Shown here: positions 48,765-57,396 of the stretch, in pieces
How positions within the stretch are numbered: position 1 is the first letter of the stretch
Layout: the number at the start of each line of letters is the position of its first letter
NCBI GenBank assembly: GCA_016191845.1
Contig: JACPVF010000017.1
Coordinates: forward strand, 1 to 64,000
DNA length: 64,000 nt
Direction: 5' to 3'
Origin: Chloroflexota bacterium
GTDB lineage: Bacteria > Chloroflexota > Anaerolineae > Anaerolineales > Villigracilaceae
Notes under the pieces: generated by a model
Database searches by the model: none
What the model was told of the DNA's origin: nothing
Seen by the model: the letters and a program-made list of their open reading frames with translations, nothing else
Position numbers and translations under genes: made by a program

Positions 48765-49913
48765 TTAGTGGGCGGGAGATTCAGGCCTCGTCTCCAACCA
48801 TTGGCGGACGAGCAGGGACACGACCATTCCCGTGTTGAGCAGGATGGCGGTCAGCAGAAATAGCTGATTCTGCTGGTCGGTCATCCTGAACAGGAAGAGC
48901 GCATATACCAGGCTGGAAATGACCTGATATCCCAGGGCCACATACCAGTAAGACGGCGCAAAGAAAGCCAGCACGTACGCGAGATTGTCCGCGGGGTAGA
49001 AATAGCGATCGTGCATACGAGGCAGCAGGAAGGGCGTCAGGGCGGCGGACACGAGCGCCGTGAGCAGGACCAGCCGCGGGGTCAGTGCGAAGCGGCGGCG
49101 GGCGTAGACCAGGATCCAGCTACCAAGGACGACCGCTGTCAGCGTCAGCCCACCCAAGTAGATCGGCTGTCTCCAGGTGGGATGTCCCACCGCAAACGAG
49201 TACAGGTTGGGCGCGTGCATGGACACCTGTTGGAATTCGCCCGATTGCGAGAGGTAGATGGTCAGCGCTTCCATGAACGGACGCCCTGCCCAGACGGCGG
49301 GCAGGATGCTGACCACGAACACCAGCGGCGGAAGCAGCAGGGTCGGCCAGGGGATGCGCTTCTTCAAGAATAACACTGCCAGGAAGGGAAACAGGAAGAT
49401 CGCCTGGGCCTTGATCGAGAGCGACAGCCCCAGCATGAGCATGGCGGGCGCGGGACGCTCCGTCAGCAGGAAGTAGACGCACAAGAGCAGGAAACTCGTG
49501 TAGAGTGAGTCGATCTGACCCCAGTACGCGCTGTTGAGCAGGATCGTGGGCAGCAGCAAGAATCCCGCCGCCGCCAGCCAGGGAACTTGCCCCTGCGGGA
49601 ATTTCAGCCGTACCAGTTTGTAGACTGCGAAAGCGCTCAATGCGTCGAAGAGGACGGGGATCAACTTGATGGCCGTCAGCGGCGGGAGAACGCCCCTGAC
49701 CAACGTCGCCAGCCACAATAGATACAGGTAGGGCGGCGTGTACACCGAGAAATCGTCAGCCAGGGCCGCAAAGCCACGCGTCTCGATCTGGCTGTACCAG
49801 TTCAGGTAGCCGTGCGTGTCGATGTTCTGGTTCGGGAAACTGGCAAGGCGCAGGCCGACGGCCAACACGAACATCAGTGCGATCAGGGCAGTAACGAGCG
49901 TTTGTTTCCGCAT
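48765..49913 (-). CDS. GT-C family membrane glycosyltransferase (Gpi18-like)
   Basis: The protein has 382 residues and about ten TM helices. The first external loop holds NQNIDTHGYLNWYSQIETRGF with the catalytic-type Asp, and the AYWGQIDSLYTSFLLL segment is a hallmark of Gpi18/PIG-V-like mannosyltransferases using polyprenyl-phosphate sugars. The acceptor is unknown. It starts two bases after the upstream helicase-like gene stops, so the two are translated from one mRNA. Confidence 0.75.
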   Translation of the reverse strand: MRKQTLVTALIALMFVLAVGLRLASFPNQNIDTHGYLNWYSQIETRGFAALADDFSVYTPPYLYLLWLATLVRGVLPPLTAIKLIPVLFDALSAFAVYKLVRLKFPQGQVPWLAAAGFLLLPTILLNSAYWGQIDSLYTSFLLLCVYFLLTERPAPAMLMLGLSLSIKAQAIFLFPFLAVLFLKKRIPWPTLLLPPLVFVVSILPAVWAGRPFMEALTIYLSQSGEFQQVSMHAPNLYSFAVGHPTWRQPIYLGGLTLTAVVLGSWILVYARRRFALTPRLVLLTALVSAALTPFLLPRMHDRYFYPADNLAYVLAFFAPSYWYVALGYQVISSLVYALFLFRMTDQQNQLFLLTAILLNTGMVVSLLVRQWLETRPESPAH

Positions 49914-49915
49914 GG

Positions 49916-52000
49916 TTAGGAGGCCTGCTCCTGCAAGACTTTCTGGAAGGCACGCAGCAACTCGCCGCGTTGTTCAAATCCGCTTTCGCCGAGTTCAGCC
50001 AGCCCAAGATAGACTCGCTCGCGGCAGCGCCTCAGCAGGCCGCCGATCAGCCGCGACATGGATTCCTGCGAGGCGTTGACCTCGTCAGCGTCGGTCCAGG
50101 CCTGGCCGAAGGGCCAGGTGCGCGCCAGCACGTAGGGATGGGTCAACGGTTGGGCCAGGCGCTCGTACCAGCCGCTCGAGCCAGGGTCCAGCCAGAACTG
50201 CACGGCGGCGGGACGGTTCATTAGCAGGAAGGTATGGGCGGGCGCCACCAGCACCGCGTCGGTGGTCTGCTGCTTCCAGGCCTCCACGTACGAGGCGGCG
50301 ATCACGCCGTCTTGCAACATGGCGATGTATTCTTTTCCAAGACCTGATAGGTTTGTGGAACCCGTCGGGTCCAATGCAATGCGGAATTTTCGGAATGACT
50401 CGATCAGGCTGGCGGCCACACGTACGCGGTCGAAGTCTGCGTGGTAGCCGAATCCAGGCTGAGACAATACTTCGCCGAACAGTTTGCGCAGGAAATGATC
50501 GAGCGGAAGCGGCTCCGCCTCGCGCTGGGCCAGCAGCCAGTCGCGCAGGATGGAGTAACTCAGCCCGAGCGAGAAGGTGATGCGTTCCTGGACCTCGGGC
50601 TTGATCCCGTCAAACGGAGCGAGCGCCAGCTCGCGCGGACGGTAGACGATCTCCGTCAGCAACTGGGCGCGGATCAGGTCCAGGCCGTCGATGGCCTGCA
50701 TCAGGGCGTAGGCCACGTCGAACTTCGGCGGGCGGATTTCCCAGTGCGGATGCGCCAGAGTCGCCAGGGTCAGCAAGGCCTGGCTAGCGGGTTCGTCGCG
50801 CAGGGAGCGCGAGGGACGATGGGAGCGCCACGGGATGCCCAGCGTTTCGAGGCGGTGCGTGAGCGAGAAGCGCAGCGCATCCGAGAGGTACGGCGCAAGG
50901 ATGACGACCTCCGAAGGCGGCAGGCCGCCGTCCAGTAGCTGCCTGACCTCGCCCGCCACCGCGTCCAGCATCTCGGGATAGAAATGCGACTGGATGATGT
51001 GCAACGCCTCGACGCCCGTGGAGTCCGTGCTGGGCGGCGGGACCAGGCTCGGGGCGATGGCGTGAGGCAGGTGGGCGCTCAGGTCCGCAATGGGCGGACT
51101 CATCACGAAGGACGGGTCGAAGACGACCTGCTGATCGCACAACTCGTGCAGGGCGAAGCCCGTGCTCATGTCCGCGCCGAGGAAATAGCGGAAGCCGCCG
51201 CCCTCGTCGTAGATCAGCAGCGCGGAGTCGAAGTCTGCCAGCCAATCGCGCATCAGGTCGTGCGCGCGCGGACCGTCTTCCTCCACGTTATCGTAGATCA
51301 GGTGACGGTAGGTGCGGGCCAGGTATTCGCGGACGGGCGGCTGCGGCCACAGCACGTTCGCGAAGACTTCCAACTGAAGCGAGAAATCCAGCAGGTTATT
51401 TTCCAGGCAGTAGGTGCGGAAGCGGTTGGCGCATTCCTGTGCGTCGGCATACACGCGGCGCTGGGCAGGCTCGCCCACATACGCCGCATCCAGCCGCGCT
51501 CCGATCTCGGTGTGCGGAAAGCCGATCACCGCCGACTTGTTCAGGTTGTCGAGGATCTGCGAGTACAGGCGGTTGCGGTCGATGGTGACCGATTCAAAAA
51601 AGCCCTGGTCGAGCAATGGGCGGACGAGATGCGCCATGTAGTATTGCGCGGTCTCGAGGGTCAGGAAGACGGGCGGCAGGTCGGGACGGGCGAAACCGCC
51701 TGCCTCGGCGGCCAGCGGCCAGAACAGGTCCACCATGCGGCGGGCCAGGCCGCCCAACGTGGCGGGAGTCACCTCGCCGCCCGCGTACGGGTCGTTGTAC
51801 AGGCTTTCGAGGTAGGGCTCGTGCAGAGAACGCTGCGGCGCGAGCAGCAGGATCGAGTCGGCGCGCACGCCTTGAGACAGCAGGAAGCTCATCCGCTCCA
51901 CCGCCGCCGAGGTCTTGCCCGTGCCCGCATAGCCAGAAAGAAAGGTCTTCGCGTTTAACGGGGCCTGAGCGATGGCGAGTTGGTCGGGCGTTGGGTCCAT
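49916..52000 (-). CDS. Second UvrD-like helicase/AddB-type ATPase
   Basis: The protein has 694 residues. Walker A is GYAGTGKTSA (23-32). Motif II is degenerate (LIYDNVEEDGPRA), as in AddB/RecB-like inactive or altered helicase subunits. Late segments LIGGLLRRCRERVYLGLAELGESGFEQRGELL match motif VI of such proteins. No iron-sulfur Cys quartet is present at the ends. It heads a five-gene unit that ends with the canonical helicase at 45150. Confidence 0.75.
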   Translation of the reverse strand: MDPTPDQLAIAQAPLNAKTFLSGYAGTGKTSAAVERMSFLLSQGVRADSILLLAPQRSLHEPYLESLYNDPYAGGEVTPATLGGLARRMVDLFWPLAAEAGGFARPDLPPVFLTLETAQYYMAHLVRPLLDQGFFESVTIDRNRLYSQILDNLNKSAVIGFPHTEIGARLDAAYVGEPAQRRVYADAQECANRFRTYCLENNLLDFSLQLEVFANVLWPQPPVREYLARTYRHLIYDNVEEDGPRAHDLMRDWLADFDSALLIYDEGGGFRYFLGADMSTGFALHELCDQQVVFDPSFVMSPPIADLSAHLPHAIAPSLVPPPSTDSTGVEALHIIQSHFYPEMLDAVAGEVRQLLDGGLPPSEVVILAPYLSDALRFSLTHRLETLGIPWRSHRPSRSLRDEPASQALLTLATLAHPHWEIRPPKFDVAYALMQAIDGLDLIRAQLLTEIVYRPRELALAPFDGIKPEVQERITFSLGLSYSILRDWLLAQREAEPLPLDHFLRKLFGEVLSQPGFGYHADFDRVRVAASLIESFRKFRIALDPTGSTNLSGLGKEYIAMLQDGVIAASYVEAWKQQTTDAVLVAPAHTFLLMNRPAAVQFWLDPGSSGWYERLAQPLTHPYVLARTWPFGQAWTDADEVNASQESMSRLIGGLLRRCRERVYLGLAELGESGFEQRGELLRAFQKVLQEQAS

Positions 52001-52092
52001 GCTTCTATTTTCTCACAAAAGAAGAAGACTTCGGTAGTCCCCCAAAAGGTGAAGAGGCGGAATTCACCAGGATTTTTATCGATGTTCAGAGT

Positions 52093-52127
52093 CGACTCGG
52101 GCGGTAGCTGAACTGTCGCCCGAGTCG
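52093..52127 (-). terminator. Hairpin after the dienelactone hydrolase gene
   Basis: CGACTCGGGCG (52093-52103) pairs with CGCCCGAGTCG (52117-52127) over 11 bases with a 13-base loop. No T-run is seen, so its strength as a terminator is doubtful. Confidence 0.45.
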
Positions 52128-52134
52128 AGAACCG

Positions 52135-52806
52135 TCAGTTCAGATGTTTTGCGAAGAAATTCTTCACCCGCTCCCAGGCGTCCCGGGCGGCTTCGGGTTT
52201 GTACACGCTAGGGTCGCTGTCGCGGAAGAAGGCATGGCCCGAGTCTGGATACATGATGACCTCGTGCTCCATGCCGATCTCGCCCAGCAGCTGATCGAAT
52301 TCCTGGACCGTGCCCGCGGGGATCGAGACATCCGCGTCACCGAACAGGCCGAGTACGGGCGCGTGGAAATTCGTGCGCATCTGCTCGAAGAGGACCTGCA
52401 TCTGTCCGCCGTAGAAGGTGCAGACGGCGTCCACGGGGCGGCGCAGCCCGAGGGCCAGCGACATGCGTCCGCCGAAGCAGAATCCCACCGAGCCGACCTT
52501 GCCCGTGCAATCGGGATGGGACTTGAGCGCGTCGTACAGCTTCTCCAGATCGGCGGGTGCGCCTGGGGCGTATTTCTGTACCAGGGTCATGGCTGTGTTG
52601 CCGTCACCGAGGGCGGCCAGTTCGCCGTGATACAGGTCGGGAGCGAAGGCCAGGTAGCCTTGCGCGGCGAAGCGGTCCGCGATGGACTGGGTCTGGGCGT
52701 CGAGGCCCCACCATTCCTGGATGACGATCACGGCGGGCCAGGGGCCCACCCCGACGGGTTTGGCCAGATAGCCAGGGACGGAACCAAGTTCAGTGCGTGT
52801 GCTCAT
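52135..52806 (-). CDS. Dienelactone hydrolase family protein
   Basis: The protein has 223 residues with an alpha/beta hydrolase fold. E31 (QEWWGL), the nucleophile C110 (GFCFGG), the acid D157/D159 (FGDADVSIP) and H191 (SGHAFF) match dienelactone hydrolases that open lactone rings in aromatic breakdown. Many members have other or unknown substrates. It is a single gene with its own hairpin, on the minus strand. Confidence 0.87.
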   Translation of the reverse strand: MSTRTELGSVPGYLAKPVGVGPWPAVIVIQEWWGLDAQTQSIADRFAAQGYLAFAPDLYHGELAALGDGNTAMTLVQKYAPGAPADLEKLYDALKSHPDCTGKVGSVGFCFGGRMSLALGLRRPVDAVCTFYGGQMQVLFEQMRTNFHAPVLGLFGDADVSIPAGTVQEFDQLLGEIGMEHEVIMYPDSGHAFFRDSDPSVYKPEAARDAWERVKNFFAKHLN

Positions 52807-52871
52807 GGATACCTCTCAAGAGTTGGAATCAAAGTCCCATCGGGAGGATTCCCGATGGGACAAAAGATGAT

Positions 52872-54332
52872 CTAGCCCGCGGGCGTGGGGGCGGGGGTGT
52901 TTTCGCCCTCAGGCGCGTAGGGGGTCGGGGTGGTGTCGTAATAATAATCGCCACCCGACGAGCCGTCCGAGAAGCTGCCGCCGTAGCCGATGCTGCACAC
53001 GCCGATGTCACCCTGAATCACACAGCCGTACAGCCCGCCGCTGAGCGTGTCGAGCAGGATGGTGACGTCGTCAGTGGTATCGGCCAGCAGGACCAGCGTG
53101 TTGCCCTGGTCACTCGTTTTGAAGAGCAACAGGCCGTTGCCCGTCCGCCCAACCTTGCCAAAGCCTGGCACCTCGATGTAAGAGGAGAAGTCCTCAGCCG
53201 TCAGGTTGAAGCCTTTCAGGAAGGGAGTCAGGTCGTCGCTTTGAGTGAAGGTCCCGAGCACGAGCAGGTCGCCCGAGCGGGGAGCCTCTTCCACCATCTT
53301 GAGGTCGACGTTGAGGAGGTGCAGGGACGATTGCATGCGCCCGAGCGCGCCCACCATTTCGGCGGTCATCTGTACCTCGGAGGTCGGCAACACCTGCACG
53401 GTCTTGCTGCTGAAGACAAAGGGGAAGTTGGCCAGTTCCGCTTTGCGCGTGCCGCCCAACAGGAAGTCCGCGATATTGGCGATCAACGTGGAGTTGTCGG
53501 CTACTTCGTTATAAGGCGTGTTGAGGAAGGTGAAGTCGCCGAGAACCAGGACGTTGCCATCCGCGCTGAGGGCGGCTCCGCCTTCGAGCGGATCATGCAC
53601 ATCGGTCAGCGACGAGAAGGTCTGGTCGCCGCTCGAAAGCAGAATCTGCCCCGAGTCCGTTTTGACCGAGTGCGCCCCGTAGAGTGCCACCCGCTTCAAT
53701 CCGATGGACAGCGCGTCCTTGCCGAATTGATCGAAGTACACGTTGCGGAAGTTGCCCTCGTTCTCAACCAGGTTGTAGAGATAGTCGTTGTTGACCGTGA
53801 TGCCGAACGAGGCCAGCAGCGGATTGACGGCATTGCTGTCGGCAAACTGGATCTCGTTGCCCGTGTTGTAGTCGTACATCAGCGTACCGCGTGTGGCGTC
53901 GGTGAAGATGACCAGCCGTCCGCCGCGTTCGACGAAGCCGGTCAGGATGCGAATCTCGTCGCTGGAGAAGTAGGCGTTCGGCGCGATGAGCACGTAGGCG
54001 CTGGCGTAGCGCAGACGCGCTTCGAGCGTCCCGTAATCCATGTCATATTCCACGCGCGCGCCACGCAGGTTCAGGGCCTCAGTCAGCGACTGGATCTCAC
54101 CCTGCTGATACTGGTTGGCGTGCATGGCGTCGAAGATCACCACGCCGCCCAGTTGACTGACGGGGGCAGCCGCATTGGGAGTCTGCAGCGGCGCAACGGG
54201 TTTCTTCATCGTGGCGTAATCGGGTGTCTTGACCTCGGGCCGAGTCGAATAGCCGGGGAAGTACCACAGTCCGCGCGCGATGATCGGAAGCAGGAAGGCG
54301 ACCAGGGCAATCCAATACCATGTGCGTTTCAT
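52872..54332 (-). CDS. Membrane-anchored GATase/DUF4350-like protein
   Basis: The protein has 486 residues. An N-terminal TM anchor (about 5-25) precedes an extracytoplasmic domain. It includes GVVIFDAMHANQYQQGEIQSL, VLIAPNAYFSSDEIRILTGFVERGGRLVIFTDATRG and LVLGDFTFLN. These are features of class-I amidotransferase-like folds without the catalytic Cys, as in DUF4350. It ends in a Gly/Ser/Tyr/Pro low-complexity tail. The function is unknown. It lies downstream of the S49 peptidase gene with a short gap, so they are probably co-expressed. Confidence 0.65.
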   Translation of the reverse strand: MKRTWYWIALVAFLLPIIARGLWYFPGYSTRPEVKTPDYATMKKPVAPLQTPNAAAPVSQLGGVVIFDAMHANQYQQGEIQSLTEALNLRGARVEYDMDYGTLEARLRYASAYVLIAPNAYFSSDEIRILTGFVERGGRLVIFTDATRGTLMYDYNTGNEIQFADSNAVNPLLASFGITVNNDYLYNLVENEGNFRNVYFDQFGKDALSIGLKRVALYGAHSVKTDSGQILLSSGDQTFSSLTDVHDPLEGGAALSADGNVLVLGDFTFLNTPYNEVADNSTLIANIADFLLGGTRKAELANFPFVFSSKTVQVLPTSEVQMTAEMVGALGRMQSSLHLLNVDLKMVEEAPRSGDLLVLGTFTQSDDLTPFLKGFNLTAEDFSSYIEVPGFGKVGRTGNGLLLFKTSDQGNTLVLLADTTDDVTILLDTLSGGLYGCVIQGDIGVCSIGYGGSFSDGSSGGDYYYDTTPTPYAPEGENTPAPTPAG

Positions 54333-54341
54333 GTCGGCCTC

Positions 54342-55199
54342 CTATTTTTCTGCCGCAGGCAGGGACGGGATGTAGAGCAGGTACAGGCCTGGCTCGGCGG
54401 GGTAGGGCAGGCTCACGCCGTCGCTGCTGGCCTGGAAGAATAGCCCCGAATAGCTGGCTTGGAGTCCCGCCAGGTCATACAGATCGGCGGAGTCATAATT
54501 CCACAGGTGGGCCATCTTTGCCGCTTTTTGGATGGCATCGCTCTCGGTACCGATCTCGTCGATGATGCCGAGGTTCGTGGCCTCCACGCCCATCCACAAC
54601 TGCCCACGCAGGACGGTTTCGGGACCCACTTTGAGTGCGTCCCCGCGACCCTTCTGCACGGCGTCGAAGAAGACGCCCTTGATCATGTCGATCTCGCGCA
54701 AATAGGCGTCGCGCGGTGAGCCCCATAACTTGTATGGCCCTGTAGAGATGACATCTTCATAGAGGAAGGGACTGGGCGGCAGGTAACCGATCACGCCCAC
54801 GTTGCCCACCTCCGAGGTCGGCTTGGCGTAGATGTAATCCGTGCCGACGGCCAGGTAGTAGGCTCCGCTGGCGGCCATCCCGTTGACCGAGGTCACCACG
54901 GGCTTCTCTGCGCGCAGGCGTTCCAATTCCATGTAGACCGCCTCCGTATCCACCACCGTGCCGCCCGGGCTGTTCAACACCAGCACCACGGCCTTGACCT
55001 CGGTGTGCTCGCGTGCGTACTTGATCTGGGCCAGCAGGTCGCTGGCGGTGGAGGAGTAGATCGCATCATCCAGGTGGATGATGCCCACCACGGGCTTGGG
55101 GATGAAGGACACCGCCACCAGGATGCCCAACAGCAGGGGAAGCGCGCCCCACAACAATCCGCGTTGCACGTGCTCCCATTTCCATTCAGGGAATTTCAT
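54342..55199 (-). CDS. sppA: S49 family signal-peptide-peptidase-like protease
   Basis: The protein has 285 residues. One TM helix (about 15-33) anchors an extracytoplasmic ClpP-like fold. LNSPGGTV binds substrate, S111 (NGMAASGAYYLA) is the nucleophile, and K157 (TGPYKLWGSP) fits the general base of SppA-type Ser/Lys dyads. It probably degrades cleaved signal peptides or membrane proteins. It is followed at once by the GATase-like membrane protein on the same strand. Confidence 0.82.
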   Translation of the reverse strand: MKFPEWKWEHVQRGLLWGALPLLLGILVAVSFIPKPVVGIIHLDDAIYSSTASDLLAQIKYAREHTEVKAVVLVLNSPGGTVVDTEAVYMELERLRAEKPVVTSVNGMAASGAYYLAVGTDYIYAKPTSEVGNVGVIGYLPPSPFLYEDVISTGPYKLWGSPRDAYLREIDMIKGVFFDAVQKGRGDALKVGPETVLRGQLWMGVEATNLGIIDEIGTESDAIQKAAKMAHLWNYDSADLYDLAGLQASYSGLFFQASSDGVSLPYPAEPGLYLLYIPSLPAAEK

Positions 55200-55263
55200 G
55201 GCAACTCCTTTTCGGTCAGGATGTTTTCAGCATATACGAGGTAATGGAGTTTGTCAATCGCCA

Positions 55264-55292
55264 TTGTGGGGCAGGCGGTTTCAATGTATAGT
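55264..55292 (+). promoter_or_regulatory. Promoter of the orphan gene at 55321
   Basis: TTGTGG (55264-55269), 17 bases, TATAGT (55287-55292). Confidence 0.5.
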
Positions 55293-55320
55293 TACTGAAA
55301 TTCCCATTCGGAGGTATTCC

Positions 55321-55794
55321 ATGCCCACCCAGCCTTCCGGCCGCTCTGGCCTTTCCAACGTCAGTACATCTGCAGGTCAGGTTTCCTACGTCAAATTCTC
55401 GGACAAGCTGACCGACTCGCTCAACGACATCGGCCGCATGATCCAGGAACACAAGGACATGATCGACGCCATCCAGGAAGTGGCCCTCGAACTGACCAAC
55501 TCCATCGGATCGCTGCACACGCTCACGGTCAAGTATGCGGGCATCGCCAACTCTATCCTCGACGTGCTGCTGCCCATCGTCAAGAACCTGCCTATCATCC
55601 CCAAGAACATCATCGACATGCTGGTCAACCTCGAAAGCATGACCCAGAAGATCATCGACAACCAGGCCTCCACTGCCAAGACCATCACCGACGTGCAGGG
55701 CGGCCTGCGCAGCGGCGACGTCTCGAAGATCAAAGGACACGCAGGCGAACTCCAGGCGGTGACCCGCGCCATCACGGGAATCCTGCCCAAATAA
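55321..55794 (+). CDS. Orphan amphipathic-helix protein
   Basis: The protein has 157 residues from ATG 55321, which follows CGGAGG. After a Ser/Gly-rich start the sequence is nearly all amphipathic helix: DKLTDSLNDIGRMIQEHKDMIDAIQEVALELTNSIGSLH, then a hydrophobic turn VLLPIVKNLPIIP and another helical stretch. It recalls phasin-like, apolipoprotein-like or methyl-accepting helical bundles, but I recognise no family. A large antisense frame over it is a shadow. Confidence 0.65.
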   Translation: MPTQPSGRSGLSNVSTSAGQVSYVKFSDKLTDSLNDIGRMIQEHKDMIDAIQEVALELTNSIGSLHTLTVKYAGIANSILDVLLPIVKNLPIIPKNIIDMLVNLESMTQKIIDNQASTAKTITDVQGGLRSGDVSKIKGHAGELQAVTRAITGILPK

Positions 55795-55871
55795 CGCCGA
55801 ATCCGCGTTGAGCGCGGTCGAAATGCTCTGGACCTTCGGTCTGCTCCCGTCAAATTGGCGCGTTCCGCCCG

Positions 55872-55901
55872 TTGACATGGTCGCCGCGCCCGTAGTATAA
55901 T
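55872..55901 (+). promoter_or_regulatory. Strong promoter of rplU-rpmA-rpmE
   Basis: Consensus TTGACA (55872-55877) and TATAAT (55896-55901) with an 18-base spacer, the best promoter in the window. The transcript would begin near 55908 and have a 150-base leader. Confidence 0.85.
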
Positions 55902-55914
55902 ACCGCCCGCTTCT

Positions 55915-55941
55915 GCCTCAGCAGTTGGTTGTTGCTGAGGC
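55915..55941 (+). promoter_or_regulatory. Hairpin at the start of the rplU leader
   Basis: GCCTCAGCA (55915-55923) pairs with TGCTGAGGC (55933-55941) across nine bases, close to the predicted 5' end. The remaining 118 bases to the ATG hold no open frame of note. It may be an L21-type autoregulatory leader or simply a 5'-protecting stem. Confidence 0.5.
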
Positions 55942-56059
55942 GAATGCTTGTATATCCCAGCTTCCCCGTTCGCAGGCGCAGGTTCACCCCAGATGAATCA
56001 AAGGGTCGCAAGAAACCCGCAGGCACACGGCGAAGTGAATGACTGGAGAGTCAAAAACA

Positions 56060-56608
56060 ATGAGATACGCGATCGTTGAAAGCGGCGGCAAGCAATACCG
56101 CGCCGTCGAAGGCGGCACCCTGGATGTGGACCGCCTGCCCGTGGAAGCGGGTGCCAAGCTCGACCTGCCCGTCCTGCTTATATCGGATGGGGATGAAGTT
56201 CTGGTCGGCGCCCCAACCGTCAGCGGCATCCTGGTCAAGGCCACGGTGCTGGCTCACGTCAAAGGCCCCAAGGTTCTTTCCTTCAAGTACCGCCCGAAGA
56301 AGCGCATCCGTGTGCGCGGTGGCCATCGCCACCAGTACACCCGCCTGATGGTCGACTTCATCGGCAAGGAAGGCGAAGAGCGCAAGGTCGAGAAGGCCCC
56401 CAAGGCCAAGAAGGCTGCTGAAGTGGAAGCCGTCGCTGCCGTCGAGGAAGTGGCTGAAAAGCCCGCCAAGAAGCCTGCGGCGAAGAAAGCCACTACTGAG
56501 AAGAAGCCCGCTGCCGCCAAGACCACGGAAAAGAAACCCGCGGCCAAGAAGGCGACCGCCGAGAAGAAACCCGCTGCGAAGAAGACCTCCAGCGAGAAGA
56601 AAAAGTAG
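56060..56608 (+). CDS. rplU: 50S ribosomal protein L21 with long Lys/Ala tail
   Basis: The protein has 182 residues. L21 proper ends near residue 103 (GHRHQYTRLMVDFIGKEG) after the usual start MRYAIVESGGKQYRAVEGG. It is followed by about 80 residues of EKKPAAKK-type repeats, like a histone H1 or HU tail. TGGAGAG at 56044-56050 supports ATG 56060. It is cotranscribed with rpmA and rpmE from the promoter at 55872. Confidence 0.95.
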   Translation: MRYAIVESGGKQYRAVEGGTLDVDRLPVEAGAKLDLPVLLISDGDEVLVGAPTVSGILVKATVLAHVKGPKVLSFKYRPKKRIRVRGGHRHQYTRLMVDFIGKEGEERKVEKAPKAKKAAEVEAVAAVEEVAEKPAKKPAAKKATTEKKPAAAKTTEKKPAAKKATAEKKPAAKKTSSEKKK

Positions 56609-56625
56609 TAGTGTGAGAGGTAGAA

Positions 56626-56889
56626 ATGGCTCATAAAAAAGGCGGCGGTTCAAGCCGCAACGGACGAGACAGTAATTCCCAGCGCCTGGGCGTGAAGCGC
56701 TACGCTGGTCAGTTCGTGCTCTCTGGCAACATCCTCGTTCGCCAGCGCGGCACGAAGATCAAACCCGGCCTGAACGTGCTGGTGGGCAAGGATGACACCC
56801 TGTTCGCCACCGCTGACGGCGTGGTGATGTTTGATATCATCCACGGCCGCAAACGCGTCAACGTTGTGCCCGAGACCCCGGCGGAATAG
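56626..56889 (+). CDS. rpmA: 50S ribosomal protein L27
   Basis: L27 (87 residues) has the N-terminus [22 protein letters not shown], which reaches the peptidyl transferase centre and needs no cleavage. The core [22 protein letters not shown] is standard. It lies 17 bases after rplU and 11 before rpmE. Confidence 0.97.
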   Translation: MAHKKGGGSSRNGRDSNSQRLGVKRYAGQFVLSGNILVRQRGTKIKPGLNVLVGKDDTLFATADGVVMFDIIHGRKRVNVVPETPAE

Positions 56890-56900
56890 GAACTTTACTG

Positions 56901-57374
56901 ATGAAAGAAAAAATTCATCCCACTTACTATCCCGATGCCAAGGTCTCTTGCGCTTCCTGCGGCAAGACTTGGACCACGGGCTCGACCCGCAAGGAACTGC
57001 GCGTGGACGTGTGCTCGAACTGCCACCCGTTCTTCAGCGGTGAGGCTGCCCGCCTCATCGACATCGAAGGCCAGGTGGACCGCTTCTATAAGAAGCTTCA
57101 GGCCCGCCAGACTCACGTCGATGCCCAGCAGGCCCGCGAGGCCGCCAAGGCTGCTCCCGAGCGCACCGTCGAAGATCTCGGCCTGGCCGCCCGCGCCACC
57201 GAGGCCCTCAAGAAGGAAGGCATCGTCACGGTCAACCAGCTCCTGGCGAAACTTGGCGAAGGCGACGAAGCCGTCCTGGCGATCGCTGGCTTTGGCCAGT
57301 CCTCGTTGACCGCGGCCAAGAAGAAACTCCGCGCTCTCGGTTACGAACTCCCCGAAGCTCCCGCTGCGGCGTAA
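56901..57374 (+). CDS. rpmE: 50S ribosomal protein L31 fused to an RNA polymerase alpha-CTD-like domain
   Basis: The protein has 157 residues, twice the normal L31 length. Residues 1-70 are C+ type L31 with zinc ligands C17, C20, C38 and C41 and the [22 protein letters not shown] end. Residues 88-150 closely match the alpha C-terminal domain: [26 protein letters not shown] and [20 protein letters not shown]98 aligns with alpha R265, whereas the Lys equivalent to K298 is Ser. It could recruit L31 to nucleic acid or be a helix-hairpin-helix spacer. The reading frame is continuous. Confidence 0.92.
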   Translation: MKEKIHPTYYPDAKVSCASCGKTWTTGSTRKELRVDVCSNCHPFFSGEAARLIDIEGQVDRFYKKLQARQTHVDAQQAREAAKAAPERTVEDLGLAARATEALKKEGIVTVNQLLAKLGEGDEAVLAIAGFGQSSLTAAKKKLRALGYELPEAPAAA

Positions 57375-57396
57375 GTTTCCCTTTTCTGGTAAAACG

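Noticed and set aside
50984-51958. Plus-strand open frame of 324 codons opposite the AddB-like gene
   Set aside because: It is Arg/Val/Gln-rich shadow sequence with no start signal. The minus-strand gene has clear motifs.
55806-55822. GTTGAGCGCGGTCGAAA as a further repeat copy
   Set aside because: It resembles the arms loosely but lacks a full second arm, so it is too weak to list as a feature.
55216-55878. Minus-strand open frame over the orphan gene at 55321
   Set aside because: It crosses the intergenic repeat-like region and opposes a frame with a good promoter and ribosome binding site.
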